Of a DNA stretch of 39,408 nucleotides, positions 1 through 10,893 are shown in pieces. The position numbers and the translations under genes were made by a program. Below the pieces are notes generated by a model. That model did no database searches. It saw only the letters and a program-made list of their open reading frames with translations, and was not told the DNA's origin. Position 1 is the stretch's first letter, and every line of letters begins with the position of its first letter. Location: the NCBI GenBank assembly GCA_902531885.1, contig CACAFZ010000006.1, forward strand, positions 1-39,408, in the 5' to 3' direction. The stretch comes from an uncultured Pelagibacteraceae bacterium (GTDB lineage: Bacteria; Pseudomonadota; Alphaproteobacteria; Pelagibacterales; Pelagibacteraceae).

Positions 1-448
1 ATACACATATAAAAAAAATTGTAGAGCCTAATGCAACACTTGTTTGAGGAATCCAAATTAAAATTTCGTCTGCACCCTCGCTTCTTTCTTGAAAATTGTA
101 AGAAACTACTAGCATTTTAACAAAATAATATGCAAGGTATCCAGAAAAATAGGTAGCAACAATTAAACACCATAATTCTAAAATATTTTTTTTTGTTTTA
201 GAAACTTTTTCTAAAAATAATGTTATTCTTATGTGACCACCTTCAATAAATGTATAAGCTAAAGCAAAAAAAGTGGCTGCGGCCATACAATATCCTGAAT
301 ACTCTGCTAACCCCCTAATATAAAATCCAAATATTCTTGAAGATATTCCAATTAAAATAAAGATTGCAACAAAAACCAAAAACATTGAAGCAATAAATCC
401 AGAAAACTTATAAAATTTTCTTAAATTTTTATCAATTATTTTTAACAT
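1..448 (-). CDS. TRAP transporter small permease (DctQ-like), C-terminus cut by window edge
   Basis: Open minus frame from ATG (cat at 446-448), directly downstream of a DctP-family gene on the same strand; hydrophobic; position typical of dctPQM operons. Confidence 0.65.
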   Translation of the reverse strand, partial: MLKIIDKNLRKFYKFSGFIASMFLVFVAIFILIGISSRIFGFYIRGLAEYSGYCMAAATFFALAYTFIEGGHIRITLFLEKVSKTKKNILELWCLIVATYFSGYLAYYFVKMLVVSYNFQERSEGADEILIWIPQTSVALGSTIFFICV

Positions 449-455
449 GATTACG

Positions 456-482
456 ATAAGGCCATCTTAATGATGGCCTTAT
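456..482 (-). promoter_or_regulatory. Intercistronic RNA hairpin between dctP and dctQ
   Basis: ATAAGGCCATC-TTAAT-GATGGCCTTAT: perfect 11-bp stem, 5-nt loop; no U-tract on the minus strand. Confidence 0.75.
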
Positions 483-495
483 AGAATTGAAAAAA

Positions 496-1467
496 TTATT
501 TATATGCGTCTAAAACTGCTGCACCTCGAGAACCAGCCTTATCAGACCATTCTTGGGCCATTTTAGCTCCAACTTCTTCAAAATGCGCTTTTAACTGTGC
601 GTTTACTTTTCCTACCTGCATTCCAGCATCTGCTAAAGCTTTTTTATCTGCCACATTACCTTTTTTAGATAAATTCCAGCCTTTTCTTTCAGCTAAAGCA
701 GCTTGTTGCATAACTAATTCTTGAGTAGCGCTATCAAGTTTATTCCAGGCATCTTTGTTTACTATAATCATATTTTTTGGAAACCATGCTGCAATATCAT
801 AAAAATATTTTACACCATTTTCCCAAATTTTTTTATTTTTACCTGTTGTTGGTGAAGTAATCATACTTTCAACTGCGCCAGTTGAAAAAGCTTGACTGAT
901 TTCAGCAGCTTCAATTTTAGTTGGTGCCATTCCAGTAAGTTCAGCTATTCTTATGGTTGCAGAATTGTAAGCTCTAAATTTCAAACCTTTCAAATCTCCT
1001 ACACTGTTAATTTCTTTTTTACTATATAAACCTTGAGCAGGCCACGGCACAGCATACAAAAAAACTAATCCCTTAGAGTCCAAACTTTTAGCAATTTCAT
1101 CTTTTGATGCTTTATATAGTTTCATTGCATCAGAGTACGAAGTAGCCAAAAATGGTTGGGAATCTATTTCAAGCAAAGGATCTTCTTTGCCTAAAGCTGA
1201 CATGAACCTTTCTCCAATTTGAGCTTGTCCAGTCCTTACAGCTCTGAATATTTCTCCTCCCTTAAATAAAGATCCACCGGGGTGAGTAACAATTGTTAAT
1301 TTACCACCGCTTTTCTCAGTAACATTTTTTGCAAACTCTGTCGCATTTGCAGAATGAAAGTTTCCGGCTCCATAAGCTAGTGCCATATCCCATTTTTCCG
1401 CTAATGATATGTTTGAAAAAATAATTAGAGAAGCAATAATAGATAAAAAATATTTAAATAACTTCAT
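496..1467 (-). CDS. TRAP transporter substrate-binding protein, DctP family
   Basis: Signal peptide; DctP-like motifs (RAVRTGQAQIG, LKGLKFRAY, AFSTGAVESMITSP). Confidence 0.9.
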   Translation of the reverse strand: MKLFKYFLSIIASLIIFSNISLAEKWDMALAYGAGNFHSANATEFAKNVTEKSGGKLTIVTHPGGSLFKGGEIFRAVRTGQAQIGERFMSALGKEDPLLEIDSQPFLATSYSDAMKLYKASKDEIAKSLDSKGLVFLYAVPWPAQGLYSKKEINSVGDLKGLKFRAYNSATIRIAELTGMAPTKIEAAEISQAFSTGAVESMITSPTTGKNKKIWENGVKYFYDIAAWFPKNMIIVNKDAWNKLDSATQELVMQQAALAERKGWNLSKKGNVADKKALADAGMQVGKVNAQLKAHFEEVGAKMAQEWSDKAGSRGAAVLDAYK

Positions 1468-1580
1468 TTATCCTCCATTTTTAATTTCTCTATTTGATTA
1501 TGTAAAAAAAATTAAATCAATAAGAAATTTTTACTACTTTTGATTGAATACAAAATAAATTACTGTATTATAGAATTATC

Positions 1581-2192
1581 TTGTTAGAAGAATCTATAGT
1601 TTTAGTTCAGATAATTTTTATTGATGTAATAATGGCTGCAGATAATGCCATTATAATTGGAATGATTGCTGCTAGCTTTGCGCCCAAGCATAGAAATCAA
1701 ATTATACTATGGGGAGTTTTTGGTGCCCTAATTTTCAGGATTATATTTGCATTCTTTGCTTCTTATTTATTTGGTTTTCCATATATAAAAATTATTGGTG
1801 GTCTTTTATTAATTTGGATAGTGAATGATCTAAGAAGAGACTTGTTTAATGTTAAAAAAATAAAATCACCAACCAAAGTATCTAGGGAACCGTCATATAT
1901 CCAAAGTGTTTACAAAGTTCTGTTTGCTGACATCACTTTAAGTTTTGATAATGTTATTGGAGTAGTTGGAGCTGCTAAAAATAATTATAATTTAATGATA
2001 TTCGGATTATTTTTATCAGTTGTTTTAGTTGTTACTCTTGCTAGATTTTTTGCCGAACAAATTAAAAATCATCAATGGTTCGGTTATTTAGGACTTTTTG
2101 TAATTTTAATAGTAGCATTACAATTGGTAATTGGTGGCTTAGTAGATTTAAATATTCTTCGAATAAATGAAGGTTTTAAAAAATTCTTTTAA
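1581..2192 (+). CDS. TerC/YjbE-family integral membrane protein
   Basis: TTG start; multi-TM; MAADNAIIIGM and ADITLSFDNVIGV motifs with paired acidic/Asn residues typical of TerC family. Confidence 0.85.
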   Translation: MLEESIVLVQIIFIDVIMAADNAIIIGMIAASFAPKHRNQIILWGVFGALIFRIIFAFFASYLFGFPYIKIIGGLLLIWIVNDLRRDLFNVKKIKSPTKVSREPSYIQSVYKVLFADITLSFDNVIGVVGAAKNNYNLMIFGLFLSVVLVVTLARFFAEQIKNHQWFGYLGLFVILIVALQLVIGGLVDLNILRINEGFKKFF

Positions 2193-2195
2193 TAA

Positions 2196-2627
2196 TTAAG
2201 ACTCATTACTTGTATCAAAATTTTTTAATCTTTTTTTAATCGAATCCCTTTTTCCACATAGGCTAGTACAAGCAATCTCAAATTTTTTTTGAAGTTCTTT
2301 CGCTTCAGTAAAATTAGATCTTTTTAATTTTATATCTATTAACATATATAGGGCCTCTTCATTTTTTGGATCTAATAAAAGAGTAGTATTTACATTCTTT
2401 AACTCTTCATTTTCATTTTCCTCAATTTTAAAAATTTTAGCTAAATATAGATAGGAGTCTGCATGTTTTGGGTTAAAAACTATATTTCTTTGAAACAAAA
2501 ATTTTGATTTTTCAAATTTTTTTTTATCAAAATAATTTTTTGCTTCTTTAAAAAAACTCTCTTTTGATAAAACATTGCCAAAACTAAAAAAAAATAAAAC
2601 TAGAATAAATGTAAATATTTTTTTCAT
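2196..2627 (-). CDS. Small TPR-repeat exported protein
   Basis: Signal peptide; helical repeats (FNPKHADSYLYLAKIFKIEEN, LDPKNEEALYMLIDIKLKRS). Confidence 0.6.
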   Translation of the reverse strand: MKKIFTFILVLFFFSFGNVLSKESFFKEAKNYFDKKKFEKSKFLFQRNIVFNPKHADSYLYLAKIFKIEENENEELKNVNTTLLLDPKNEEALYMLIDIKLKRSNFTEAKELQKKFEIACTSLCGKRDSIKKRLKNFDTSNES

Positions 2628-2667
2628 TATATTTTTAATACAAGTTATACCTAATTCTTAAAAATAT

Positions 2668-3279
2668 CTAAAGTAAATTTTTGCATATAATAAAGTTTTC
2701 TTTTGACTCTTTTCTGCTTGCTTCTGGTTTGTATATTCGTACTTCATTAAATGTTTTTTTTGCTTCATTAATTATATCATGGAACGAAGCGCCCATGAAA
2801 ATTTTAGAAACAAAAATACCTTTGGAATTTAGAATTTCTTTTGAAAACTTGATTGCAGAGATACAAAGTTCTCCTGTTGAAGTTGAGTCTAAATATTTGT
2901 TTCCTGTAGTATTAGCTGCCATATCTGATAAAACCACATCAACTTTATTTGGAAAATAATTTTTTATTTTTTTTTGATTATTAATATCTGTAAAGTCTCC
3001 TTTGATTTGAAATGTATTTTTTATTTTATCTACATCTTGAGTATCTATAGATAAAATTTTTCCATTTTTAATTTTTTTCGCAGCGTATTGCGACCAACTT
3101 CCTGGTGCTGAACCCAAATCTATTAACGAAATTCCATTTTTAAGAATTCTATATTTTTCGTCTATTTCTTGTATTTTATAAACTGCTCTAGATCTGTATC
3201 CTTCTTTTTTAGATTTTCTAACATATAGATCTCTTTTTTGCTTATTGATCCAGTTTTTTGATATTTTGTTTTTTGCCAA
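2668..3279 (-). CDS. rlmE: 23S rRNA (uridine-2'-O) methyltransferase RlmE/FtsJ
   Basis: TTG start; SKKEGYRSRAVYKIQEID, DLGSAPGSWSQYA SAM motif, DVVLSDMAANTTG. Confidence 0.93.
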   Translation of the reverse strand: MAKNKISKNWINKQKRDLYVRKSKKEGYRSRAVYKIQEIDEKYRILKNGISLIDLGSAPGSWSQYAAKKIKNGKILSIDTQDVDKIKNTFQIKGDFTDINNQKKIKNYFPNKVDVVLSDMAANTTGNKYLDSTSTGELCISAIKFSKEILNSKGIFVSKIFMGASFHDIINEAKKTFNEVRIYKPEASRKESKENFIICKNLL

Positions 3280-4179
3280 TTAATTATTAAATCTTAATTT
3301 TTTTTTAATATTTTTTCCATCTAGAGTCTCGATTTCACTCAAATATTCTTTATTATATCTTATGTGATCATTATTTTTGCCAGCTAAATGAACTATTCCT
3401 ATCTTATGATGTGGTAAATAATATTCAACAAGAGTATTTTTTATTTGATCATATTTTAATTTATTTATTAGTGTCCAGTTACAATAAGCTGGAAGTATTT
3501 CCACGGAAAGTTTATCCACATATATTGTTATATTCATAGCGATTTGTTCTGATCCCCATATTTTTCCTTTGCTTAAAGCTTGTTTTAAATTTTTTTGCCA
3601 AACTTCCCAGTGTGGTGCGTTCTTTTCTAATGAAAATACTCCTATGTTTAAATGAGGCATTAATGCTACTTGCCTTGCAATTTTTTCTGAAAATCCTGAT
3701 GATTTTGCATGTTTGTAATTTTGCGATTTAATTGTCGCGAAACTTTTAAAAAACCACTCAGCACGTAAAACCCTTCCGTATGATCTGTCTGCAGAAGTTG
3801 CTATGGCTAATTTTTTATTATCACATCCCTTAAAATAAAGGTCTACTGCTTCCCAGGAATTAACCCAAGCATCTGCATCTATCCATAAATATTTTTCATA
3901 ATCTGGAAAATAGTTTGGAATAAAAGCTCTTGATACTTGGCTTTTTAACCATTCTTTTTGACCAATTTTATGGTTGGGGACTTTAATATCCCAATTTGCA
4001 TCTTTAATTTCATCCACTTTATTAGAAAGTGATTCAACTTCATTCTTTTTAAGTCCTGCGTTTAAAATACATATTGCTGTATTTTTACTTTCTTCAAATC
4101 TTTTTATTGAGTCTATTAGTTCATTTAACAATTCAAAATAATTAGAATCAGCAAGAGAAATAATTACATTTTTTTTCAT
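3280..4179 (-). CDS. Nucleotide-diphospho-sugar transferase-like glycosyltransferase (GT8-like fold)
   Basis: YLWIDADAWV DxD-type motif; SEQIAMNI; TAATG overlap with upstream pssA. Confidence 0.6.
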   Translation of the reverse strand: MKKNVIISLADSNYFELLNELIDSIKRFEESKNTAICILNAGLKKNEVESLSNKVDEIKDANWDIKVPNHKIGQKEWLKSQVSRAFIPNYFPDYEKYLWIDADAWVNSWEAVDLYFKGCDNKKLAIATSADRSYGRVLRAEWFFKSFATIKSQNYKHAKSSGFSEKIARQVALMPHLNIGVFSLEKNAPHWEVWQKNLKQALSKGKIWGSEQIAMNITIYVDKLSVEILPAYCNWTLINKLKYDQIKNTLVEYYLPHHKIGIVHLAGKNNDHIRYNKEYLSEIETLDGKNIKKKLRFNN

Positions 4180-4973
4180 TATAAAATATCTTCATGTTCA
4201 GTATCTTCATCTTTTATATTATATTTTTTGCTTATTTTAAGATAATGAATTGAACTTATTGGTATCATCAAAAAATATAATAAAGCAGATAAAACTATAG
4301 CATTAAAAGTATAAATTAAGATTAAACCAAAGTAAAAAACTACTCCTAGCAGTAAAAAAATTGTAAAATTTCTTTGTACTTTTATTTTTTTAAATGAATA
4401 AGTGGGTATTTTACTAATTAAAAGTATAGAAATTATAATAAAAAGAATTGGTACAAACAAATCATAATTTAATTTAATAATTTGAAACTCACTAAAACTA
4501 TAAACTAATGGCATAAGAACAAGAACTCCTCCAGCTGGAGATGGTATTCCTTCAAAGAAGTTATCTCTCCATGAAGGATCTGCTTCTGAACTTACGTTAA
4601 ATCTTGCTAATCTGAGCGCCACGCACATAACATATATCAAACAAATCAACCAGCCAATTCTTCCTATTTCGTTTAATGACCAAAAGTACATTATAAATGC
4701 TGGTGCAACGCCGAAGCTAATTACATCTGTCAAAGAATCTAATTCTTTTCCAACTCTAGATGTTCCTTTTATCAGTCTTGCAATACGTCCATCGAGACCA
4801 TCTATAATTGCTGCAACAATAATTGCTATTATTGAAAACTGAAAGTTTCCATCAAATGCAAATTTGATAGAACTTAAACCTATACATACTCCTACAAGGG
4901 TAAACATATTTGGCAATATCACTCTTGTTTTTTTATTAGAAACTAATTTGATTTTATCTTTTGGCTGTTCCAT
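4179..4973 (-). CDS. pssA: CDP-diacylglycerol--serine O-phosphatidyltransferase
   Basis: CDP-alcohol phosphotransferase motif DGLDGRIARLIKGTSRVGKELDSLTDVISFG; ATG at 4973 preferred over ORF-track start 5009. Confidence 0.93.
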   Translation of the reverse strand: MEQPKDKIKLVSNKKTRVILPNMFTLVGVCIGLSSIKFAFDGNFQFSIIAIIVAAIIDGLDGRIARLIKGTSRVGKELDSLTDVISFGVAPAFIMYFWSLNEIGRIGWLICLIYVMCVALRLARFNVSSEADPSWRDNFFEGIPSPAGGVLVLMPLVYSFSEFQIIKLNYDLFVPILFIIISILLISKIPTYSFKKIKVQRNFTIFLLLGVVFYFGLILIYTFNAIVLSALLYFLMIPISSIHYLKISKKYNIKDEDTEHEDIL

Positions 4974-4977
4974 TTCA

Positions 4978-5625
4978 TTATTTTTTCGCAAGCAATGTTT
5001 CGCCCGCAATTGTTTTTTGATTAATTTTAACTAGTGGTTTATAATTTTCAAAAAAAACATCAACTCTACTACCAAATCTAATCATTCCTATCCGTTCTCC
5101 TTGTTTTAACTCTTGATCTTTTGAAACTTCAGTAACTATTCTTCTTGCAATTAATCCTGCTATTTGTACAACAATTATTTCTTCTCCTAAATTGTTTTGA
5201 ATTTTATAGTAATTTCTTTCATTATCTTCGCTAGCTTTGTCTAATGAAGCGTTAATAAATTTTCCTGGTTTATAAGAAATTTCTGAAACAGTTCCAGAAC
5301 ATGGTGTACGATTAACATGACAGTCAAACACATTCATGAAAATACTAATTTTATGGTATTTTTTATTTTCGAGACCAAGTTCTTTTGGTCCAATTGTTTC
5401 TAATACCTGTAACACTTCTCCGTCTGCAGGACTTATTAAATAGTTTTCATCTTCAATAGAAACTCTATCTGGATCTCTAAAAAAATAATAACACCATATT
5501 GTTAAAACTAAGCCTATGAACCCTAAAAAACCATTAATGAGATATAGTACAATTGTTAATGCTATAAATATTACAATAAACCTGTACCCCTCGTTATGCA
5601 GTTTTGGAAATAATTTATCTATCAT
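4978..5625 (-). CDS. psd: Phosphatidylserine decarboxylase (small bacterial/archaeal type)
   Basis: FRDPDR, SPADGEV, FMNVFDCHVNR, RFGSRVDVF Gly-Ser cleavage motif; adjacent to pssA. Confidence 0.93.
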   Translation of the reverse strand: MIDKLFPKLHNEGYRFIVIFIALTIVLYLINGFLGFIGLVLTIWCYYFFRDPDRVSIEDENYLISPADGEVLQVLETIGPKELGLENKKYHKISIFMNVFDCHVNRTPCSGTVSEISYKPGKFINASLDKASEDNERNYYKIQNNLGEEIIVVQIAGLIARRIVTEVSKDQELKQGERIGMIRFGSRVDVFFENYKPLVKINQKTIAGETLLAKK

Positions 5626-5700
5626 GATCGTTTATTTGGTAATTTTAGAGTAATATGTATATAAGATGCTGAAATTCAACTATTAAGATATATCTAAATT

Positions 5701-6915
5701 ATGAGTAAAATTAGGGTAAAAAATCCAATTGTCGAGCTAGATGGCGACGAAATGACCAGAATAATATGGAAGTTCATCAAAGAAAAATTAATTTTCCCTT
5801 ATTTAGATTTAAAAATTGAATATTACGACCTAGGCATGAAAAGTCGTGATGATACCAAAGATCAAATTACTGTCGATTGTGCTAATGCCATTAAAAAAAA
5901 TGGTGTCGGAATTAAATGTGCAACAATAACTCCTGATGAGGGAAGAGTTAAAGAGTTTAATTTAAAAAAAATGTGGAGATCTCCAAATGGTACTATCAGA
6001 AATATATTGGGAGGTACTGTTTTTAGAGAGCCTATAATGTGTAAAAATATTCCAAAACTAGTTCCTAGTTGGACAAATCCAATATGTATAGGTAGACATG
6101 CTTTTGGTGATCAGTATAGAGCTACAGACTTTAAAGTTCCAGGTAAGGGAAAATTAGAAATAAAATGGACATCAGAAGATGGAAAAGAAAAAAAAGAATT
6201 TGAAGTTTTTGATTTTCCTGGTCCAGGAGTTGCTTTATCTATGTACAACTTGGATCAATCTATAAAAGATTTTGCAAGAGCATGTATGAATTACGGACTT
6301 AATAGAAAATGGCCAGTATATCTTTCTACAAAAAATACAATTTTAAAAAAATATGATGGTAGATTTAAAGATTTATTTCAAGAAATTTATGAAAAAGAAT
6401 TTAAGCAAAAATTTGAAGAGAGAAAAATAACTTATGAACATAGACTTATAGACGACATGGTTGCTTGTGCAATGAAATGGAATGGAAATTATATTTGGGC
6501 ATGTAAAAATTATGATGGTGATGTACAGTCTGATACAGTTGCTCAAGGATTTGGGTCATTAGGCCTTATGACAAGTGTTTTATTAACTCCTGACGGAAAA
6601 ACTTTAGAAGCTGAAGCTGCGCATGGTACAGTAACCAGGCATTACAGGTTGCATCAGCAAGGTAAAGAAACCTCGACTAATCCTATAGCTTCAATTTTTG
6701 CATGGGCAAGAGGTCTCTATCATAGAGGTAAGTTAGATGGCAATGAAGATTTAAAAAAGTTCGTAAAAAATTTAGAAGAAGTTTGTATAGAAACAGTCGA
6801 AAGTGGTTCTATGACAAAAGACTTAGCAATTTTAATTGGTCCTTCTACAAAATATCTAACTACGAATCAATTCTTAGATAAAATAGATTTCAACTTAAAA
6901 AAAAAATTAAATTAA
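5701..6915 (+). CDS. icd: Isocitrate dehydrogenase (NADP+), eukaryotic-type IDP
   Basis: [52 protein letters not shown]. Confidence 0.96.
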   Translation: MSKIRVKNPIVELDGDEMTRIIWKFIKEKLIFPYLDLKIEYYDLGMKSRDDTKDQITVDCANAIKKNGVGIKCATITPDEGRVKEFNLKKMWRSPNGTIRNILGGTVFREPIMCKNIPKLVPSWTNPICIGRHAFGDQYRATDFKVPGKGKLEIKWTSEDGKEKKEFEVFDFPGPGVALSMYNLDQSIKDFARACMNYGLNRKWPVYLSTKNTILKKYDGRFKDLFQEIYEKEFKQKFEERKITYEHRLIDDMVACAMKWNGNYIWACKNYDGDVQSDTVAQGFGSLGLMTSVLLTPDGKTLEAEAAHGTVTRHYRLHQQGKETSTNPIASIFAWARGLYHRGKLDGNEDLKKFVKNLEEVCIETVESGSMTKDLAILIGPSTKYLTTNQFLDKIDFNLKKKLN

Positions 6916-9573
6916 GGATTTTATCTTTGTAAAGACTTCATCAATTTTAGATGTATCTATGCCTCCAGCTTGAGCAAAATCTGGTCTTCCTCCTCCACCT
7001 TTTCCACCAACTATATCAGATGCAATTTTAACTAATTTTACTGCATCATATTTTTTTATAAGTTTGTTAGTTATTCCTATTGCTAGTCCAATTTTTTCAT
7101 CTTTAATTGCAAACACTACTATAATTCCTTCACCCAATTCTTTTTTTCCGTTATCTACTATTTTTCTTAAATCTTTTGGTGGTAGATCGTATATCTTTTG
7201 AAATCTTAACTTTATATTTTTAATATTTTTATCATTAACGATATTTTTGTTTTTATCACTTAAAATAGATTTTAATAAAAAATCTTCATATTGTTTTGTT
7301 AGGTCTTTAATTAAATCTTTTTGATTTTTTACAACTAAGTTTGGTTTTCCTCCAAGTTTTATAATTTTTTCAGCTAAATCTTTTATTTTTTCCTCTTCTT
7401 TTTGACTAGATAAATCGGATAATTTTTCTTTTTGATTTAAAAATTCTTGAAGTTGTTTGTCTCTTAATGCTTCAACTCTTCTAATTCCAGCTGCTATAGA
7501 TGATTGGCTTACAATCTTAAATTTACCAATATCTCCTGTGTTTCTAACATGGGTTCCACCGCATAATTCTGTAGAAAAATATTTTTCTTTTTCACCTCCC
7601 ATTGATAAAACTCTTACTTCATCACCATATTTTTCTCCAAATAGAGCGAGAGCACCTTGATTTACCGCTTCTTTAGGAGTCATCATTCGTGTTTTTACAT
7701 CTGACTTATTTTTAATCATTGAATTTACAAAATTTTCAATTTTTTGGATCTCTTCTGACGATATGGGTTTCATATGGCTAAAATCAAATCTTAATCTGTC
7801 TGGAGCAACTAAAGATCCTTTTTGAGTTACATGAGTACCTAAAACTCTTCTCAAGGATTCATGTAATAAATGTGTTGCTGAGTGATAAGCTCTAACATTT
7901 TCTCGTCTTTCGATATCTATCTTCATTTCAACAGTATCTTTCAATTTTATTGAACCTTTTGTTACTTTTCCATAATGTACATAAAGCTCACCCAATTTTT
8001 TTTGGACATCATTTACCTCAAAATTAAATTTATCTGATGAAATTTTTCCTGTATCACCAACTTGTCCGCCTGACTCTCCATAGAAAGGTGTTTGATTTGT
8101 TATTATCATTCCTTCATCTCCACTGTTTAAAACTGAAACTTCTTTGTTTTCTTTTAAAAGATTAATAATTACCCCTTCTGCTTCATTTGTTTCATATCCT
8201 AAAAATTCAGTTGACCCAATTTTATCTTTTATTTCGTACCAAATATCATCTATTGAAGTGTCTCCTGAACCTTTCCAATTTTTTTTCGCAAGTTCTCGAC
8301 TTTGTTTCATTAAATTATTAAATTCATTATGGTCAACTTTAAGAGATTTGTTTTTTAAAATATCCTCTGTTAAATCTAATGGAAATCCATAAGTATCATA
8401 TAATTTAAAAGCTACTTCACCTGATAAAATTTTGTCTACTTTCAGAATTTCATCATTTAAAATTTTAATTCCACGATCAAGAAGAACTAAAAATTTTTCT
8501 TCTTCCATCCTTAAAGTTTCTTTAATAAGTGATTGCGCTCTTTCTAGCTCAGGATAGTTTTTAGACATTTCCTCTTGAAGAGTTTTAAAAATATTAAAAA
8601 AGATTGGTTTTTTTGCACCTAACATATGTGAATGTCTCATACCCCTTCTCATAATTCTTCTAAGGACATATCCTCTACCTTCATTTGAAGGAAGAACACC
8701 TTCTGAAATTAAAAAAGAGCTTGCTCTTAAATGATCTGCAATAACTCTAAAGCTAGAAATATTATTATTATCTGGTTTTTTTTTTACAGCTTCAGATGTT
8801 GATTGTATCAATTTTTTAAAATGATCTGTTTCATAATTATCATGTGTTCCTTGCAATAGTGCAGCTATTCTTTCCAAGCCCATTCCTGTATCAACTGATG
8901 GTTGGGGTAAGTTAATTCTTTTTTCTTTTGATATTTGTTCAAATTGCATAAAAACAAGATTCCAAATTTCAATAAATCTATCTCCATCTTGATCTTTAGA
9001 TCCTGGCAATCCTCCTTTTAAATGTTCGCCGTGATCAAAGAAAATTTCTGAGCATGGGCCACATGGGCCTGTTTCTCCCATTGACCAAAAATTATCTGAA
9101 GTTGGTATTTTAATTATTCTTTCATCACCAAAACCTGTAATCTTTTTCCATAATTTAAAAGCTTCATCGTCTTCTTTATATACTGTAAAATAAAGCTTAT
9201 TTTTATCTAATCCAAAATTTTTAGTTATTAAATTCCATGCTAGCTCGATCGCTGTTTCTTTAAAATAATCACCAAATGAAAAATTTCCTAACATTTCAAA
9301 GAATGTATGATGTCTAGGTGTATATCCTACATTTTCTAAATCATTATGTTTTCCACCGGCCCTTACACATTTTTGTGAAGTAGTAGCTCTTTTGTAATCT
9401 CTTTTTTCTAAACCTGTAAAAACATTTTTAAATTGTACCATGCCAGAGTTTGCAAACATTAAAGTAGGATCGTTATTTGGAACTAAATTACTAGAATCTA
9501 CGATCTTATGGTTATTCTTCTCAAAATACTTGAGAAAGGTACTTCTTATTTCATTTAATGTTTTGTCTTGCAT
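6907..9573 (-). CDS. alaS: Alanyl-tRNA synthetase
   Basis: [42 protein letters not shown]-terminal [16 protein letters not shown]. Confidence 0.97.
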   Translation of the reverse strand: MQDKTLNEIRSTFLKYFEKNNHKIVDSSNLVPNNDPTLMFANSGMVQFKNVFTGLEKRDYKRATTSQKCVRAGGKHNDLENVGYTPRHHTFFEMLGNFSFGDYFKETAIELAWNLITKNFGLDKNKLYFTVYKEDDEAFKLWKKITGFGDERIIKIPTSDNFWSMGETGPCGPCSEIFFDHGEHLKGGLPGSKDQDGDRFIEIWNLVFMQFEQISKEKRINLPQPSVDTGMGLERIAALLQGTHDNYETDHFKKLIQSTSEAVKKKPDNNNISSFRVIADHLRASSFLISEGVLPSNEGRGYVLRRIMRRGMRHSHMLGAKKPIFFNIFKTLQEEMSKNYPELERAQSLIKETLRMEEEKFLVLLDRGIKILNDEILKVDKILSGEVAFKLYDTYGFPLDLTEDILKNKSLKVDHNEFNNLMKQSRELAKKNWKGSGDTSIDDIWYEIKDKIGSTEFLGYETNEAEGVIINLLKENKEVSVLNSGDEGMIITNQTPFYGESGGQVGDTGKISSDKFNFEVNDVQKKLGELYVHYGKVTKGSIKLKDTVEMKIDIERRENVRAYHSATHLLHESLRRVLGTHVTQKGSLVAPDRLRFDFSHMKPISSEEIQKIENFVNSMIKNKSDVKTRMMTPKEAVNQGALALFGEKYGDEVRVLSMGGEKEKYFSTELCGGTHVRNTGDIGKFKIVSQSSIAAGIRRVEALRDKQLQEFLNQKEKLSDLSSQKEEEKIKDLAEKIIKLGGKPNLVVKNQKDLIKDLTKQYEDFLLKSILSDKNKNIVNDKNIKNIKLRFQKIYDLPPKDLRKIVDNGKKELGEGIIVVFAIKDEKIGLAIGITNKLIKKYDAVKLVKIASDIVGGKGGGGRPDFAQAGGIDTSKIDEVFTKIKSLI

Positions 9574-9621
9574 ATTTTTAAAATACAGCTTTTTTATTTG
9601 ATGTCTAGATATACAGATGGG

Positions 9622-9648
9622 AAAAAGGCGCTGAATAAGCGCCTTTTT
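9622..9648 (-). terminator. Rho-independent terminator between recA and alaS
   Basis: AAAAAGGCGC-TGAATAA-GCGCCTTTTT inverted repeat with T-tract on both strands. Confidence 0.85.
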
Positions 9649-9669
9649 TAATAACTAAAAGTCTTTCTG

Positions 9670-10806
9670 CTAATTTTTTTTACTAGGTATTTCCTCTTTT
9701 GATTCTACTTTTTCTTTTTCTATAGGATTACCCTCAATTTTCTTTGAAATTACACCAGCTTTTTCTCTTATTGCCATTTCAATTTCAGCTGCTGCTTTTG
9801 GATTTTGTTCAAGGTATAGTTTTGCATTTTCTCTACCTTGTCCAATTTTTTCGCCTTTGTACGCATACCAAGCGCCTGATTTTTCAACTATATCGGCTTT
9901 GGCCCCTAAATCTATTAATTCACCAGATTTGCTTATTCCTTTTCCATACATCAAATCAAATTCAACAACTTTAAAAGGAGGTGATACTTTGTTTTTAACC
10001 ACTTTAACTCTTGTTGTGTTTCCAATAATGCTCTCTTTTTCTTTTATTGCGCCAATTCTTCTAATATCCATTCTAACTGACGAGTAAAATTTTAGAGCAT
10101 TTCCTCCCGATGTTGTTTCTGGACTTCCAAACATTACGCCTATTTTCATTCTTATTTGATTAATAAAAATAACCATTGTATTTGTTCGAGAAATTGAGCT
10201 TGTCAATTTTCTTAGTGCTTGACTCATTAGTCTCGATTGAAGTCCAACATGATGATCTCCCATTTCACCTTCTATTTCAGCTCTTGGTGTTAAGGCAGCC
10301 ACTGAGTCAACAACCAAAACTGAAACTGACCCTGACTTAATTAATGTATCTGCTATTTCTAAAGCTTGCTCACCTGTATCCGGTTGGGAGATTAATAATT
10401 CTTCTGTATCTACGCCTAATTTTTTTGCATAAACTGGATCTAATGCATGTTCTGCATCAATAAATCCACAGATTCCACCCGTTTTTTGGGCCTCAGCAAC
10501 AACTTGTAATGCAAGTGTCGTTTTACCAGAAGATTCTGGACCATAGATTTCTACAATCCTTCCTTTTGGTAAACCACCAATTCCAAGTGCTAAGTCCAAA
10601 CTCAAAGAACCTGTTGAAACAGATTCAATGTCCATAGCTTTTTGTTGTCCAAGCTTCATTACAGAACCTTTTCCAAAATTATCCGTGATTTGGCTGATTG
10701 CTGCTTCTAAAGCTTTATTTTTTTCTTTATTTTCCAATTCTTGATTTTTTGTAGATTTAACTACTTTTAAGTTGTTTTTAGTCATTTTTTGCCTTTTTTT
10801 TTTCAT
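9670..10806 (-). CDS. recA: Recombinase RecA
   Basis: [25 protein letters not shown] Walker [28 protein letters not shown]; true start may be internal ATG at 10785 (MTKNNLKVV). Confidence 0.97.
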   Translation of the reverse strand: MKKKRQKMTKNNLKVVKSTKNQELENKEKNKALEAAISQITDNFGKGSVMKLGQQKAMDIESVSTGSLSLDLALGIGGLPKGRIVEIYGPESSGKTTLALQVVAEAQKTGGICGFIDAEHALDPVYAKKLGVDTEELLISQPDTGEQALEIADTLIKSGSVSVLVVDSVAALTPRAEIEGEMGDHHVGLQSRLMSQALRKLTSSISRTNTMVIFINQIRMKIGVMFGSPETTSGGNALKFYSSVRMDIRRIGAIKEKESIIGNTTRVKVVKNKVSPPFKVVEFDLMYGKGISKSGELIDLGAKADIVEKSGAWYAYKGEKIGQGRENAKLYLEQNPKAAAEIEMAIREKAGVISKKIEGNPIEKEKVESKEEIPSKKN

Positions 10807-10835
10807 TTTTTAACATTCGAATCATACTTTTAAAT

Positions 10836-10850
10836 GTACACATTTTGTTC
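10836..10850. promoter_or_regulatory. Possible LexA-like site upstream of recA
   Basis: GTAC-ACATTTT-GTTC; one mismatch from alphaproteobacterial GTTC-N7-GTTC; 12/15 identical to the umuD site. Confidence 0.5.
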
Positions 10851-10893
10851 TCATTAGCAATATATTTTTAAAAATTAAAGAAAAAACCCTTAT

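Noticed and set aside
2681-2959. ORF-track plus-strand ORF antisense to rlmE
   Set aside because: Shadow ORF inside a strongly recognised gene; no start context or family resemblance
3512-3520. TTATCCACA DnaA-box match
   Set aside because: Lies inside a CDS with no neighbouring boxes or repeats; expected by chance about once per window of this size and composition
7457-8392. Plus-strand ORFs of 67 and 82 aa inside alaS
   Set aside because: Antisense shadow ORFs of a conserved gene; composition reflects alaS codons
9744-10087. Two overlapping plus-strand ORFs inside recA
   Set aside because: Mutually overlapping antisense frames within recA; no coding evidence
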